From: UBA2705 sp963977105
GTDB taxonomy: Bacteria; Pseudomonadota; Alphaproteobacteria; Micavibrionales; Micavibrionaceae
DNA: 64,000 nucleotides
Direction: 5' to 3'
NCBI GenBank assembly: GCA_963977105.1
Contig: CAXBNI010000005.1
Span: forward strand, 62,001 to 126,000
In this document: positions 32,731 to 40,773 of the stretch, in pieces
Numbering within the stretch: position 1 is the stretch's first letter
How the letters are laid out: each line of letters starts with the position of its first letter
Made by a program: the position numbers and the translations under genes
Notes under the pieces: model-generated
The model's input: the letters and a program-made list of their open reading frames with translations, nothing else
Told to the model about the DNA's origin: nothing
Databases searched by the model: none

Positions 32731-33285
32731 TTACGCAGAAGCTACTTTTTTCACATTTTTATCAGCATTCACGAAGTCATCAATCTTGAACTTACGTGAA
32801 CGTGTTGTTGTTTGATATGCGATTTGTCCATGCTCTGGGCAATACGACAGACCCGTTTCTGAATGTTCGCCACAAAAACCAAACTCTGCACTTTTCGGGT
32901 CACCAATTGGCCAGCGACACATACGCTCATTCAATTCGGACAACGGTAAACGTTGACCTTTATTCTTAATGATTTCTACATCTTGCTTTGTAGGAGAACC
33001 TGAAGATGTAAGCGCACGCTTTGGCGCAGCCTTAGGCTTCGCCAAAGTATCAACAGCCTTAGCCTTCGCACGTGGCTTAGCAATGGTCTGTTCCTTTGCC
33101 ACTTTTACAGTTTTCTTGCTTGCCTGTATCGGAGAAGCGCGGCCGGAAAGCTTCAAACGGTGCGCCTTGCCAATTACAGCATTACGCGTTACGCCTTCTG
33201 CTAGTTCTTTGGCAATTTCCGCAGCGGTTTTGCCATCGCCCCACATTTTCTTTAATACAGCTACACGTTCGTCAGTCCAAGCCAT
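32731..33285 (-). CDS. gcrA: GcrA cell-cycle regulator
   Basis: 184 residues from the ATG at 33285, chosen because GGGAGAT precedes it and GcrA proteins start MAWTDERV; the upstream ORF extension is not real protein. The N-terminal helix-turn-helix (1-50) reads WTDERVAVLKKMWGDGKTAAE, then NAVIGKAHRLKLSGR. A basic Ala/Lys linker follows, then the C-terminal sigma-binding region with CRWPIGDP and FCGEHSETGLSYCPEH (Cys and His conserved). GcrA works with sigma-70 at promoters carrying GANTC sites methylated by CcrM, controlling division genes. Two GANTC sites lie in its own upstream region. A hallmark of Alphaproteobacteria, so it anchors the taxonomic call. Confidence 0.93.
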   Translation of the reverse strand: MAWTDERVAVLKKMWGDGKTAAEIAKELAEGVTRNAVIGKAHRLKLSGRASPIQASKKTVKVAKEQTIAKPRAKAKAVDTLAKPKAAPKRALTSSGSPTKQDVEIIKNKGQRLPLSELNERMCRWPIGDPKSAEFGFCGEHSETGLSYCPEHGQIAYQTTTRSRKFKIDDFVNADKNVKKVASA

Positions 33286-33416
33286 CAAAATATCTCCCAC
33301 ACTTTGGTTAAGCTTTAAAAACGAAGGAGTCACAACACCTTGGCTGCAGACACCTTCCCGAATAAGTCTTAGGTACTCATAATTTTCGCTAATGAAGAAG
33401 ACCATATCACACTCGC

Positions 33417-33435
33417 GAATCGGTCGGATAGATTC
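33417..33435 (-). promoter_or_regulatory. Two GANTC methylation sites upstream of gcrA
   Basis: GAATC at 33417-33421 and GATTC at 33431-33435 lie about 130-150 nt before the gcrA start, 10 nt apart. GANTC is the CcrM target and the mark through which GcrA acts, so autoregulation is plausible. Two sites this close could also be chance. Confidence 0.45.
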
Positions 33436-33481
33436 TTGACAGTAAAAAAGCCGCCTTATGCACACAAAAACTTTCTTTTAC

Positions 33482-33497
33482 CAACAAACGTTTGTTG
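33482..33497. promoter_or_regulatory. Perfect 16-bp palindrome, candidate operator
   Basis: CAACAAACGTTTGTTG is a perfect palindrome in the region between the divergent gcrA and the small membrane protein gene. Two further flanking bases on each side also pair after one mismatch. It has the size of a homodimer-repressor operator; no matching regulator gene is visible. Confidence 0.5.
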
Positions 33498-33642
33498 ATA
33501 ACTTGTTTTTATCGTTTTTTAGAGCGTCTTATAACAAAAGCGTTTGTCAGTGCGCTGTGTATTGTTTTTTTTGCAGCCCCTCCATTGACTTTATGACAAA
33601 ACATCAATAAAACTGATTATGCATATTACAGGGAGAAGAAAA

Positions 33643-33984
33643 ATGAGTATAGCAATCGGCCTTACAGCAGGTTTTGCCGCCGCGGCAGGATTCACAATAG
33701 CAGGCGCAGCTAAGTTTTTGGATAGTTTTAGCGTTTGGGGCAGCGCATCAAACAAACTACCAAGCTGGAGCGCAACCCTTTTGATGGGCACATTAATCGG
33801 GGGCGGCCTTGGCGGCGGCAGCGCATGGTATTTTGATGAACAGGCGAGTGACCTCAACAATATCAGCCTCTCTCAAGCTGAGGAAATTGTCACATGTCAC
33901 AAAAAAACCCCCGAAGGCTTCACTGCTCTCTCAGGCTTAAACAAAGATGGCAGCGTTAGCTGTAGCTACCTCAAGCCAAATTAG
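33643..33984 (+). CDS. Small membrane protein of unknown function
   Basis: About 113 residues from the ATG at 33643 (GGGAGAAG about 6 nt upstream is a strong site; the ATG at 33619 is too far left). Two Gly/Ala-rich hydrophobic segments (IGLTAGFAAAAGFTIAGAA and TLLMGTLIGGGLGGGSAWYF) flank a polar loop. The soluble C-terminus holds two cysteines (IVTCHKK and VSCSYLKPN) that could form a disulfide. No family recognised. Divergent from gcrA. Confidence 0.6.
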   Translation: MSIAIGLTAGFAAAAGFTIAGAAKFLDSFSVWGSASNKLPSWSATLLMGTLIGGGLGGGSAWYFDEQASDLNNISLSQAEEIVTCHKKTPEGFTALSGLNKDGSVSCSYLKPN

Positions 33985-34014
33985 AGACGCGTTTATATAT
34001 AATCCTCATAATAA

Positions 34015-34047
34015 AAAAGCAGCCTGTATGTAAACATGGCTGCTTTT
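34015..34047. terminator. Bidirectional terminator between the small membrane protein and era
   Basis: AAAAGCAGCC pairs with GGCTGCTTTT (10-bp stem), with a short inner TGT/ACA extension. Runs of A and T flank it; usable from both sides. Confidence 0.88.
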
Positions 34048-34073
34048 CTTGTCTCTATGCTTTATTTTGGCCG

Positions 34074-35018
34074 TTATTCCGCATGCGGGTCTAAGCCCCA
34101 AATGCGGAAATGCTCTGGGTCTTCGTCCCATTGCTCACGGACTTTGACGAACAGCTTCACATGGAAGGGGCGATCAAAAATCTGTTCCATTTCAAGGCGC
34201 GCAGCCTTGCCCATGGCTTTAATTTTCTGCCCGCCTTTGCCAAGCACAATTGGTTTATGCGCATCACGCGTGACATAAATAACCTGTCCAACTTCAACAG
34301 AGCCATCACTGCGCTCATCCCACGATTCCGTATCAACAGCCATATTATACGGCAATTCGTCATGAAGCTTGCGGAACACTTGCTCACGGGTAATTTCAGC
34401 CGCCATTAAACGTGAAGGCATATCCGTCATTTCATCTTCCGGATACATAAACGGCCCCTCAGGGAGCAGTTTTGTAAAATGATTTAAAACATCATCAACG
34501 CCGCGGTCTTTTTCAGCTGAGACCATAAAGGTCGCATCAAAATCAAATGCGTCATTAAAACCGGCACTAATTTTAAATAGTTTTTCGGGGTTAATCATGT
34601 CAACTTTGTTCAAAACGAGCGTGACTTTTTTCTTGCCTAAATTCTGACTACGTAAACCTTCGAGAATATCTTCATTCCAATGCAGTGGGCTTTTCAGTGA
34701 TGTATCAACAATGAACAAAATTAAATCACTATCAACTACACCTTCCCAAGCCGCCGCAACAATCGCCTTATCCAGGCGACGTTTTTTCGCTTTGAAAATC
34801 CCCGGCGTATCAACAAAAGCAATTTGTGTGTGGTGACCATCAAAATCATTAATCGTGATCCCCAGCACGCGCGTCCGCGTCGTTTGTGCCTTTGGCGAAA
34901 CAATACTGACCTTTGCGCCAACCATTTGGTTCATCAATGTTGACTTACCCGCATTTGGCGCGCCGATAACAGAAACAAAACCAAACTGCGTTGTTTGAGG
35001 CTGCTTTTCTTCACTCAT
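34074..35018 (-). CDS. era: GTPase Era (30S ribosome assembly)
   Basis: 314 residues, slightly above the usual 300. G1 GAPNAGKSTLMNQMVG, the effector region with KAQTTRTRV, G3 VDTPGIF, G4 LNKVD (LVLNKVDMI) and G5 SAEKDRG are all in place. The C-terminal KH domain carries PIVLGKGGQKIKAMGKAARL. Era binds the 3' end of 16S rRNA and helps late 30S assembly. It is last in acpS-lepB-rnc-era, 26 nt after rnc, a common alphaproteobacterial operon order. Confidence 0.95.
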   Translation of the reverse strand: MSEEKQPQTTQFGFVSVIGAPNAGKSTLMNQMVGAKVSIVSPKAQTTRTRVLGITINDFDGHHTQIAFVDTPGIFKAKKRRLDKAIVAAAWEGVVDSDLILFIVDTSLKSPLHWNEDILEGLRSQNLGKKKVTLVLNKVDMINPEKLFKISAGFNDAFDFDATFMVSAEKDRGVDDVLNHFTKLLPEGPFMYPEDEMTDMPSRLMAAEITREQVFRKLHDELPYNMAVDTESWDERSDGSVEVGQVIYVTRDAHKPIVLGKGGQKIKAMGKAARLEMEQIFDRPFHVKLFVKVREQWDEDPEHFRIWGLDPHAE

Positions 35019-35044
35019 TATATATTATGCTTTCTTCAATAAGG

Positions 35045-35716
35045 TTATTTCGTTTTTATAAGGTTATGCTGAACAAGGAAGGCTTGCGCTGCAGATTTTT
35101 CCGCAGAACGTTTTGAGCCCGCTTCTGCCATCGCGCTTTTATAGCCATCAACAGAGACCGACACTTTAAACTGTGGTTGGTGGTCTGGGCCGCTGCGCTC
35201 AACCAAGTCATATTGGGGGATACCCAAAGCCTGACCTTGCGACCATTCTTGCAGCTGCGTTTTAGGGTCTTGTGGCGGTTCAGACATTTTATCGATGTAA
35301 CCATCCCATAATTTTATGATCAGATCGGCACAGGTCTGGTAATCACTCGATAAAAATACCGCGCCAATAATACCTTCAACCGCGTCAGATAAAATATTGT
35401 CATTTTCCAGCCCGCCACTTTGACGTTCATTATCAGACAATAATAAAATCCGCCCCAAGTCTAAATCTTGCGCGACTTTTGACAGCATTTTTCCTGAGAC
35501 CAGCGCCGCATGGCGCTTGGCTAAGTCGCCTTCTTGTTCATTAGGGAAGCGCCGATACAGCATTTCCGCCATCGCAAGACCAAGTACGCGGTCACCAAGA
35601 AATTCAAGGCGCTCGTAATCCGCATTACCTGTACTCGAATGCGTTAAAGCCTGCTTCACCAGATCTTCGCTGATGCCGACAAGCCCTAAAGAGTCTATAA
35701 AGTTTTTATATTCCAT
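35045..35716 (-). CDS. rnc: Ribonuclease III
   Basis: About 223 residues from the ATG at 35716 (a TTG one codon upstream also reads open). The catalytic signature ERLEFLGDRVLGLAMAE lies near residues 37-53, with the second acidic cluster DAVEGIIGAVFLSSDY near 110-125. The C-terminal double-stranded-RNA-binding domain starts at about residue 152 (DPKTQLQEWSQGQALGIPQY). It processes rRNA precursors and cleaves structured RNA. It is 15 nt after lepB in the same operon. Confidence 0.95.
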   Translation of the reverse strand: MEYKNFIDSLGLVGISEDLVKQALTHSSTGNADYERLEFLGDRVLGLAMAEMLYRRFPNEQEGDLAKRHAALVSGKMLSKVAQDLDLGRILLLSDNERQSGGLENDNILSDAVEGIIGAVFLSSDYQTCADLIIKLWDGYIDKMSEPPQDPKTQLQEWSQGQALGIPQYDLVERSGPDHQPQFKVSVSVDGYKSAMAEAGSKRSAEKSAAQAFLVQHNLIKTK

Positions 35717-35731
35717 CAATCAATGCTTAAA

Positions 35732-36580
35732 CTATGCGCCTTTATCTGCTGATGCTGGCTTTACGGGGCCAACAGAGTCAAATAGGCGGTTATAACGAAT
35801 TGAAACTGGCCATTTCCAAATTTCAAAAATACGTGCCTTACCATTCGTCGAGAAGAATAAACGCTCTGCACGGCCAACGATATTTTCAACAGGGATATAA
35901 CCAACATGTTCGAGCACGCGGCTATCCATTGAATTATCGCGGTTATCACCCATCGCAAAGACATGGCCATCAGGCACGCGATATTTCTCAGTATTATCCA
36001 AACGCTCAGAATCGCCAACTTCATAGATGTCGTGCATAACGCCACCTGGTAAGGTTTCGATATAATGCTGCACCTTAACTGTACCGCCATTATCCCCTTT
36101 ATAATCCTTTATGCCTACGACGTCGCGCTCAACGCGCTCGTCATTAATATAAAGCCGGCCACCAATGACCTGCACTGTATCACCGGGCAGCGCCACAACG
36201 CGTTTAATGTAATCAACCGATGTGTTGCTCGGCAGCTTAAAGACGATGACATCGCCGCGCTCTGGCATCTTACTCATGATACGGCCTTCAAAGCCGCCAA
36301 CCCCAAACGGGAAAGAATGGCGGCTATAGCCATATTCATATTTAGAGACAAACAAATAATCACCGACCAATAATGTCGGGCGCATAGAGCTTGAAGGAAT
36401 ATTAAACGGCTCAAAAACAAAAGTACGGATAATCAGCGCAATAATCACCGCGACAATTGCCGTTTTGAACATATCGCTCCACTCTTCTTTCGCTGTTGGT
36501 TTCTTTACATTTTCAACAACTGGCGCCGTATCACTCATCGCTTTTGCCTTATTTTTATGCTTCGTTTTTTTCAACATCAT
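35732..36580 (-). CDS. lepB: Signal peptidase I
   Basis: 282 residues. A charged cytoplasmic N-terminus and one membrane helix (about 37-53, MFKTAIVAVIIALIIRTFVF) are followed by the periplasmic catalytic domain. The nucleophile Ser65 is in IPSSSMRPTLLVGDYLFVSK, and the general-base Lys126 in VDYIKRVVALPGD. Conserved box GHVFAMGDNRDNSMDSR follows. It cleaves signal peptides of exported proteins, which this window holds in number. It is 37 nt after acpS. Confidence 0.95.
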   Translation of the reverse strand: MMLKKTKHKNKAKAMSDTAPVVENVKKPTAKEEWSDMFKTAIVAVIIALIIRTFVFEPFNIPSSSMRPTLLVGDYLFVSKYEYGYSRHSFPFGVGGFEGRIMSKMPERGDVIVFKLPSNTSVDYIKRVVALPGDTVQVIGGRLYINDERVERDVVGIKDYKGDNGGTVKVQHYIETLPGGVMHDIYEVGDSERLDNTEKYRVPDGHVFAMGDNRDNSMDSRVLEHVGYIPVENIVGRAERLFFSTNGKARIFEIWKWPVSIRYNRLFDSVGPVKPASADKGA

Positions 36581-36617
36581 TCATTCTTCTTCTAATCACC
36601 ACATATAAGGTGATAAA

Positions 36618-37007
36618 TCAAGCCTCGACCACAACATAGGCCACCGCATAAGGCGGCTCATCTGACAGCGAAACATGTGGCGCAATGTCGCACGCGCTGC
36701 CTGCTGAACATAAATTATCTTTGATATAACGCTCAGCCTTAGCGCTAAAACGCAATACCGGCTGCCCCCTATCATTGCGCAGTATTTCTAAATCGTGAAA
36801 ACCAATATCTTCGCCGATCCCTGTTCCCAAAGCCTTTGACGCCGCTTCCTTCGCCGCGTAACGCCGCGCCAAAGCCGCCATATCCGTGCCGATCAACGCC
36901 TGTTCCGCAGGCGTAAAGCAGCGTTCTAAAAACCGCTTACCGTGGCGTTCATAAATCGCGGTGATCCGCGTTATATCAACAATGTCTGTACCAATACCTA
37001 AAATCAT
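36618..37007 (-). CDS. acpS: Holo-[acyl-carrier-protein] synthase
   Basis: 129 residues, usual AcpS length. GIGTDIVDITRITAIYERHG holds the magnesium-binding Asp; RRYAAKEAASKALGTGIGE holds the conserved Glu and Lys. The C-terminal domain ends with HVSLSDEPPYAVAYVVVE. It transfers phosphopantetheine from CoA to acyl carrier protein. 18 nt after the DUF2062 gene. Confidence 0.95.
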   Translation of the reverse strand: MILGIGTDIVDITRITAIYERHGKRFLERCFTPAEQALIGTDMAALARRYAAKEAASKALGTGIGEDIGFHDLEILRNDRGQPVLRFSAKAERYIKDNLCSAGSACDIAPHVSLSDEPPYAVAYVVVEA

Positions 37008-37025
37008 AAATGATTATACTTTTCT

Positions 37026-37616
37026 TTAAGGGCGCGCATTTTGCCCTGTAACCTCTACCGCCGCATTATGCAGTGATTTTAAACGGCGGCGGCGCTGCAT
37101 ATGTTTTATACGCTGAACCAGTATAAAAAACACCACAAAAAATACAGGCCATGTCAGGGCAGCAAGCATATAGCCCCCAACCATCCACGGCAAAAACAAA
37201 TCAAGTGGCTGATGCAGCGCCATATCAACCGATTGCCATAGCGTTAAGCCTTCGGGTAGATCTAGCGCCACAGGCATTCCGAACAACGCAAAAATAGCCA
37301 CGCCAAGCTGATAACTTACATACCACATAAAAGGAAACGTCCACGGGTTGCCAACCACCGTACCAATCATTGCGGCGAAATAATTAGTTCTGATAAAAAA
37401 GCTAAACAAAAATGCCTGTAAAATATGCGTGCCTACTATTGGCGTAAAAGAAATAGACGCGCCCATCGCCATGCCACCTGCAATCCGGTAAGGGCTATCC
37501 GACAGGCGCAGAATACGGCACATCATGTAGCGCAGTGTACGCAGCCACCCCATTGATGGCCATAAAGCCTCACGGGTTGATTGTAAAAATGTAAGCGGGT
37601 TTTTACGCTGGAACAT
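37026..37616 (-). CDS. DUF2062 membrane protein
   Basis: 196 residues of the DUF2062 family. Signature AGGMAMGASISFTPIVGTH leads into a helix, then MIGTVVGNPWTFPFMWYVSY with the conserved NPxT/WT. Further membrane helices span about 100-120 and 145-170 (MLAALTWPVFFVVFFILVQR). The tail is strongly basic (KHMQRRRRLKSLHN). Function unknown for the family; it is the first gene in front of acpS and close enough (18 nt) to be cotranscribed. Confidence 0.8.
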   Translation of the reverse strand: MFQRKNPLTFLQSTREALWPSMGWLRTLRYMMCRILRLSDSPYRIAGGMAMGASISFTPIVGTHILQAFLFSFFIRTNYFAAMIGTVVGNPWTFPFMWYVSYQLGVAIFALFGMPVALDLPEGLTLWQSVDMALHQPLDLFLPWMVGGYMLAALTWPVFFVVFFILVQRIKHMQRRRRLKSLHNAAVEVTGQNARP

Positions 37617-37683
37617 TGTAAATAAGTATCTCTTTATTGCTTGGGCCTAGACCCCGTTCGGTGTGTCTTTACAGTGCTAAATA

Positions 37684-38535
37684 TTAAAAGGAGAAATCAC
37701 GCTGAATCACGTCATTCCTGTTTTGCAGCACGATGTGAATGGATTTATCAGCCAGCGCGGCGTTCAAATCATCCACGCCTTCTGGCGCTTTAATCTTAAT
37801 CATCGCATCTGTATCGCTACCCTCCTGCATTTCAATTTCAGGAACTGCCGTCATAATCACCGCATTATCCGCATCGACAAAGACATCCGTATTCTCAAAG
37901 CCTGCGCTCGCACGCACAGCCAAAACAAGAGAATCTTTTGACACAACAGCGAACTTCACAGCTAAACCAGAAATATCGCCATCATGAGGAATATGGCGCT
38001 CTGCAAGGCGCAGCATGGCTTGGTTACGTGAAAGCGCTTTATCATCTTTGTCAAAAACGTCCAGCCGCAGAGTAAATTCTTCGGGGACGCAAACCTGTTT
38101 GCAGACCATATAGAACACTTTGACCTGCCCTGTATAATTTTCGTTATCCGCAAAATCATCTTTCAGTATAAAATCAATGGGGAACGCGGTTTTATGTTCA
38201 TATATATAGCTAACCATATCATAAGCTTCATGGCGTAAGGGCATTGGCCAGTGAATATCTGCAGCCTCTATGCCACTATTTTCAGCGGGCGTAACGCTCA
38301 GCGCGATCCCCGCATCACCCGGAAAACGCCAATAACTATACCAATTTTCTGCAAATTCCATTTCTAACAGGCTTGTGTAAACAAGCCCCTCATCGCGCGT
38401 CTCTTGCCCGGCCGTCAACAAACGTAATTTACTTTGCCCGCTTTCATGCCAAATATCGTCCGCATTTGAAGGCTGCGCTGCAAAAACGAGTAGCGTTAAC
38501 AGCAGAAAATGTGCTAAAATTTTATTGTATTTCAT
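37684..38535 (-). CDS. Stand-alone DsbD-type N-terminal (thiol-disulfide) domain protein
   Basis: 283 residues. The signal peptide ends at about residue 25 (QPSNA). The mature protein resembles the periplasmic immunoglobulin-like N-terminal domain of DsbD/ScsB: EMEFAENWYSYWRFPGDAGI, IHWPMPLRHEAY and KVFYMVCKQVCVPEEFTLRL with a C-x3-C pair (MVCKQVC). A second beta domain follows to the C-terminus. The membrane and thioredoxin-like parts of DsbD are missing, so an electron source would have to be encoded elsewhere. Likely accepts or passes electrons in the periplasm or serves cytochrome c or copper chemistry; inference. Confidence 0.75.
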   Translation of the reverse strand: MKYNKILAHFLLLTLLVFAAQPSNADDIWHESGQSKLRLLTAGQETRDEGLVYTSLLEMEFAENWYSYWRFPGDAGIALSVTPAENSGIEAADIHWPMPLRHEAYDMVSYIYEHKTAFPIDFILKDDFADNENYTGQVKVFYMVCKQVCVPEEFTLRLDVFDKDDKALSRNQAMLRLAERHIPHDGDISGLAVKFAVVSKDSLVLAVRASAGFENTDVFVDADNAVIMTAVPEIEMQEGSDTDAMIKIKAPEGVDDLNAALADKSIHIVLQNRNDVIQRDFSF

Positions 38536-38622
38536 TGCGTTTTTACCTTTACGACCTAACTTATTAATAATAGGCCATTACGCTAAGAAATAAAGGACTA
38601 TATCGCATATTAGGACATAAAA

Positions 38623-39261
38623 ATGCCAGATAACGACACGATCAACATTACAGAAAAAGCGTCAACCACAGCCCCCGACACAAGCAAAGTCGTTAAGGGC
38701 GGGTCGTCGTACCTTGCAGGCAAATTATTGGTCGCAATGCCGAATATTGATGATGATAGCTTTAAAAACGCGACCATATTCATGTGTGCGCATGACGAAA
38801 AAGGCGCGATGGGCCTCATTGTCAATGACAAGATGCCCAATATTGATTTCGAGCAGCTCCTTTTAAAACTCAAAATCGAACATGGTGATCACAAATCGAT
38901 TAAAATCCCCGTCTTACGCGGCGGCCCATTAGATTCATCACGCGGCTTTGTTCTACATAGCAAAGATTTCAACCGCAAAGATACGATTAACGTTGATGAA
39001 CGTTTTAGCGTCACCGGTACAATGGATGCGCTCAAAGCCATCGCAGACGGCAGCGGCCCCAATGAAGCGATTTTCATGCTTGGCTATTCAAGCTGGGATG
39101 CGGGCCAGTTAGAAGAAGAGCTGCGCGATAATAGCTGGATTATTGTTGATGCCGATAAAGACATTATTTTCAACACCACCCCCGACAAAGTCTGGCGCAA
39201 AGCCATGTCAAAAATTGGGGTTAACCCCGATATGATCTCCAACGTTACAGGTAATGCTTAA
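38623..39261 (+). CDS. YqgE/AlgH family protein (DUF179)
   Basis: 212 residues. SYLAGKLLVAMPNIDDDSF, FMCAHDEKGAMGLIVNDKM and later VLRGGPLDSSRGFVLHSKDF with IFMLGYSSWDAGQLEEELRDNSW form the complete YqgE fold signature. Family function is not settled (a regulator of alginate in Pseudomonas). An N-terminal extension of about 30 Thr/Ser-rich residues precedes the core. Divergent from the DsbD-like gene; alone on the plus strand. Confidence 0.9.
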   Translation: MPDNDTINITEKASTTAPDTSKVVKGGSSYLAGKLLVAMPNIDDDSFKNATIFMCAHDEKGAMGLIVNDKMPNIDFEQLLLKLKIEHGDHKSIKIPVLRGGPLDSSRGFVLHSKDFNRKDTINVDERFSVTGTMDALKAIADGSGPNEAIFMLGYSSWDAGQLEEELRDNSWIIVDADKDIIFNTTPDKVWRKAMSKIGVNPDMISNVTGNA

Positions 39262-39362
39262 CGCCCAAACTCAATATCCACCGCTCTCACATTTCCATAA
39301 CGTTTGACTGTCGAGCGTAACCATGATAACGTGCCAACATAAACATTGAGACTGGATAGACC

Positions 39363-40172
39363 ATGTACAGCAAGCACGATAGCCACGCACAGCGCGCCCT
39401 AGATCTGGAATTAAAATCATTCATGAAGGCTTGCCACGCAGAGAGCAAGCAACACAACACGCTTACTGATCTTATTCACGCGGTACAAGGCAAAAGCACG
39501 ATCTATCTAGCTGAACCATGGATGAACCAGGATGAGCGCAGCATCGCACATGAAGTCCTGTTCCGCTTTCGTCATGAATCTAATCAAATTCTGCGTTACG
39601 ACCACATCGCCAATGACCTTATATCAGCAGACCTTGCCAAAGGCTTTGACCTCGTTAATTTTTTCAATATTCTCTCGTGGCTCCCATGTGATGAAAATGC
39701 GCAGCCATTCTCCATCAACTTGACCCATGACAGCCTGATAACACCTGAAATTTGTGAGAAAATTATTGAAGCGAATAACCGCCGCGACGGGCCACAGCTC
39801 ATTATTGAAATATTAGAAGATGAACGCCTATTCACAAGTAATGAACTTCAAATGCTCCAGAAAATGAAGCAAAGCGGCATTGCCTTTGCCCTTGATGACT
39901 TCCGTGTCAGTATCGATAGCGATTGGGAGCGCCTGAAAAGCTTAGAGCATATTGTGTCCTACGTAAAACTTGACGGCAAAGATTCCGTGCGACCATTTTT
40001 AGATAATGGTGGCGCAAATATTACAGCGCTGTTTAATCATATCGCCGATATTCAAGATTTAGTCGGATCCGACAAAAAAGTCATCGCCGAATGGGTGCAA
40101 ACGCCGCAAGAAGCTCATAAATTATTTGACGGCGGCGTCCATGCAGTACAAGGCCACAAGCTGGCGTTCTAG
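39363..40172 (+). CDS. EAL-domain protein (EVL variant, degenerate loop 6)
   Basis: 269 residues. An EAL phosphodiesterase domain fills residues 45-269. Expected catalytic positions are all present: E64 (EVL instead of EAL), N119 (SINLTHDSL), E149 (IIEIL), D178-D179 (FALDDF), K202 (YVKLDG), E243 (IAEWVQ) and Q263 (AVQGHKLA). Loop 6, normally DDFGTGYSS, reads DDFRVSIDS, which in known EAL proteins weakens dimer-coupled activity. So it may cleave cyclic di-GMP slowly or only bind it. The first 40 residues are helical, without signal or sensor domain. No diguanylate cyclase neighbour. Confidence 0.8.
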   Translation: MYSKHDSHAQRALDLELKSFMKACHAESKQHNTLTDLIHAVQGKSTIYLAEPWMNQDERSIAHEVLFRFRHESNQILRYDHIANDLISADLAKGFDLVNFFNILSWLPCDENAQPFSINLTHDSLITPEICEKIIEANNRRDGPQLIIEILEDERLFTSNELQMLQKMKQSGIAFALDDFRVSIDSDWERLKSLEHIVSYVKLDGKDSVRPFLDNGGANITALFNHIADIQDLVGSDKKVIAEWVQTPQEAHKLFDGGVHAVQGHKLAF

Positions 40173-40182
40173 ACAAGAACCA

Positions 40183-40773
40183 TTAGCTATTCTGCGCTTG
40201 CCACTCGGCTTTATTCAGCCCATATAATTTATGATCTGCGCGCACGCCATTAATTTGGATATACGCCTTGGCGAGCCCCTCTTCGGTAAAGCCAGCACGG
40301 GTCAAAACGCGCTGCGAGGGCACATTATCAACCAAAGTCGCAGCATTGACCCTCTCAAGCTTGAGGAACGAAAAGCAAAATTTCAAAGACAGCGCCATGA
40401 CTTCCCCCATATAGCCCTGATTAACATGGTCTTTATCAACCCAGTAGCCCAGAGATGCAAATTGCGCCGCGCCGCGTGACACATTATTAATATTCATGCC
40501 ACCAATAATCACGTCATCGCCCTGCTTCATCACCAAAAGCGAGTAGTTACGGTCATTAAACCATTCTTTTTGCTGATAACGCAGGCGACGGCGGAAGAAA
40601 GAATCTAACAATCCATTTTCGGGCCATTGTGGTTCATATGGCTGCAAATGCGCCATATTGCTCCGGCGCACATTACGCCACGCCGTATTGTCTTTATCAA
40701 TCGGCGGACGTAAATATATGCGCGGCGTTTCAAGCCTTGGATGTTCAGGCGGCCATACGGGCTGTAAAATCAT
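40183..40773 (-). CDS. GNAT acetyltransferase, RimJ/RimL-like
   Basis: About 196 residues from the ATG at 40773, with GGAG 7 nt upstream; upstream codons overlap the peptidase gene. Family marks: LETPRIYLRPPIDKD at the N-terminus, IGGMNINNVS then FASLGYWVDKDHVNQGYMGE, and RVNAATLVDNVPSQRVLTRAGF (acetyl-CoA-binding helix and the N-V-P-S-Q-x-V-L motif). It likely acetylates the alpha-amino group of a ribosomal or other protein. It overlaps the M16 peptidase gene by about 29 nt, so translation is coupled; this neighbour pair is common in Alphaproteobacteria. Confidence 0.85.
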   Translation of the reverse strand: MILQPVWPPEHPRLETPRIYLRPPIDKDNTAWRNVRRSNMAHLQPYEPQWPENGLLDSFFRRRLRYQQKEWFNDRNYSLLVMKQGDDVIIGGMNINNVSRGAAQFASLGYWVDKDHVNQGYMGEVMALSLKFCFSFLKLERVNAATLVDNVPSQRVLTRAGFTEEGLAKAYIQINGVRADHKLYGLNKAEWQAQNS

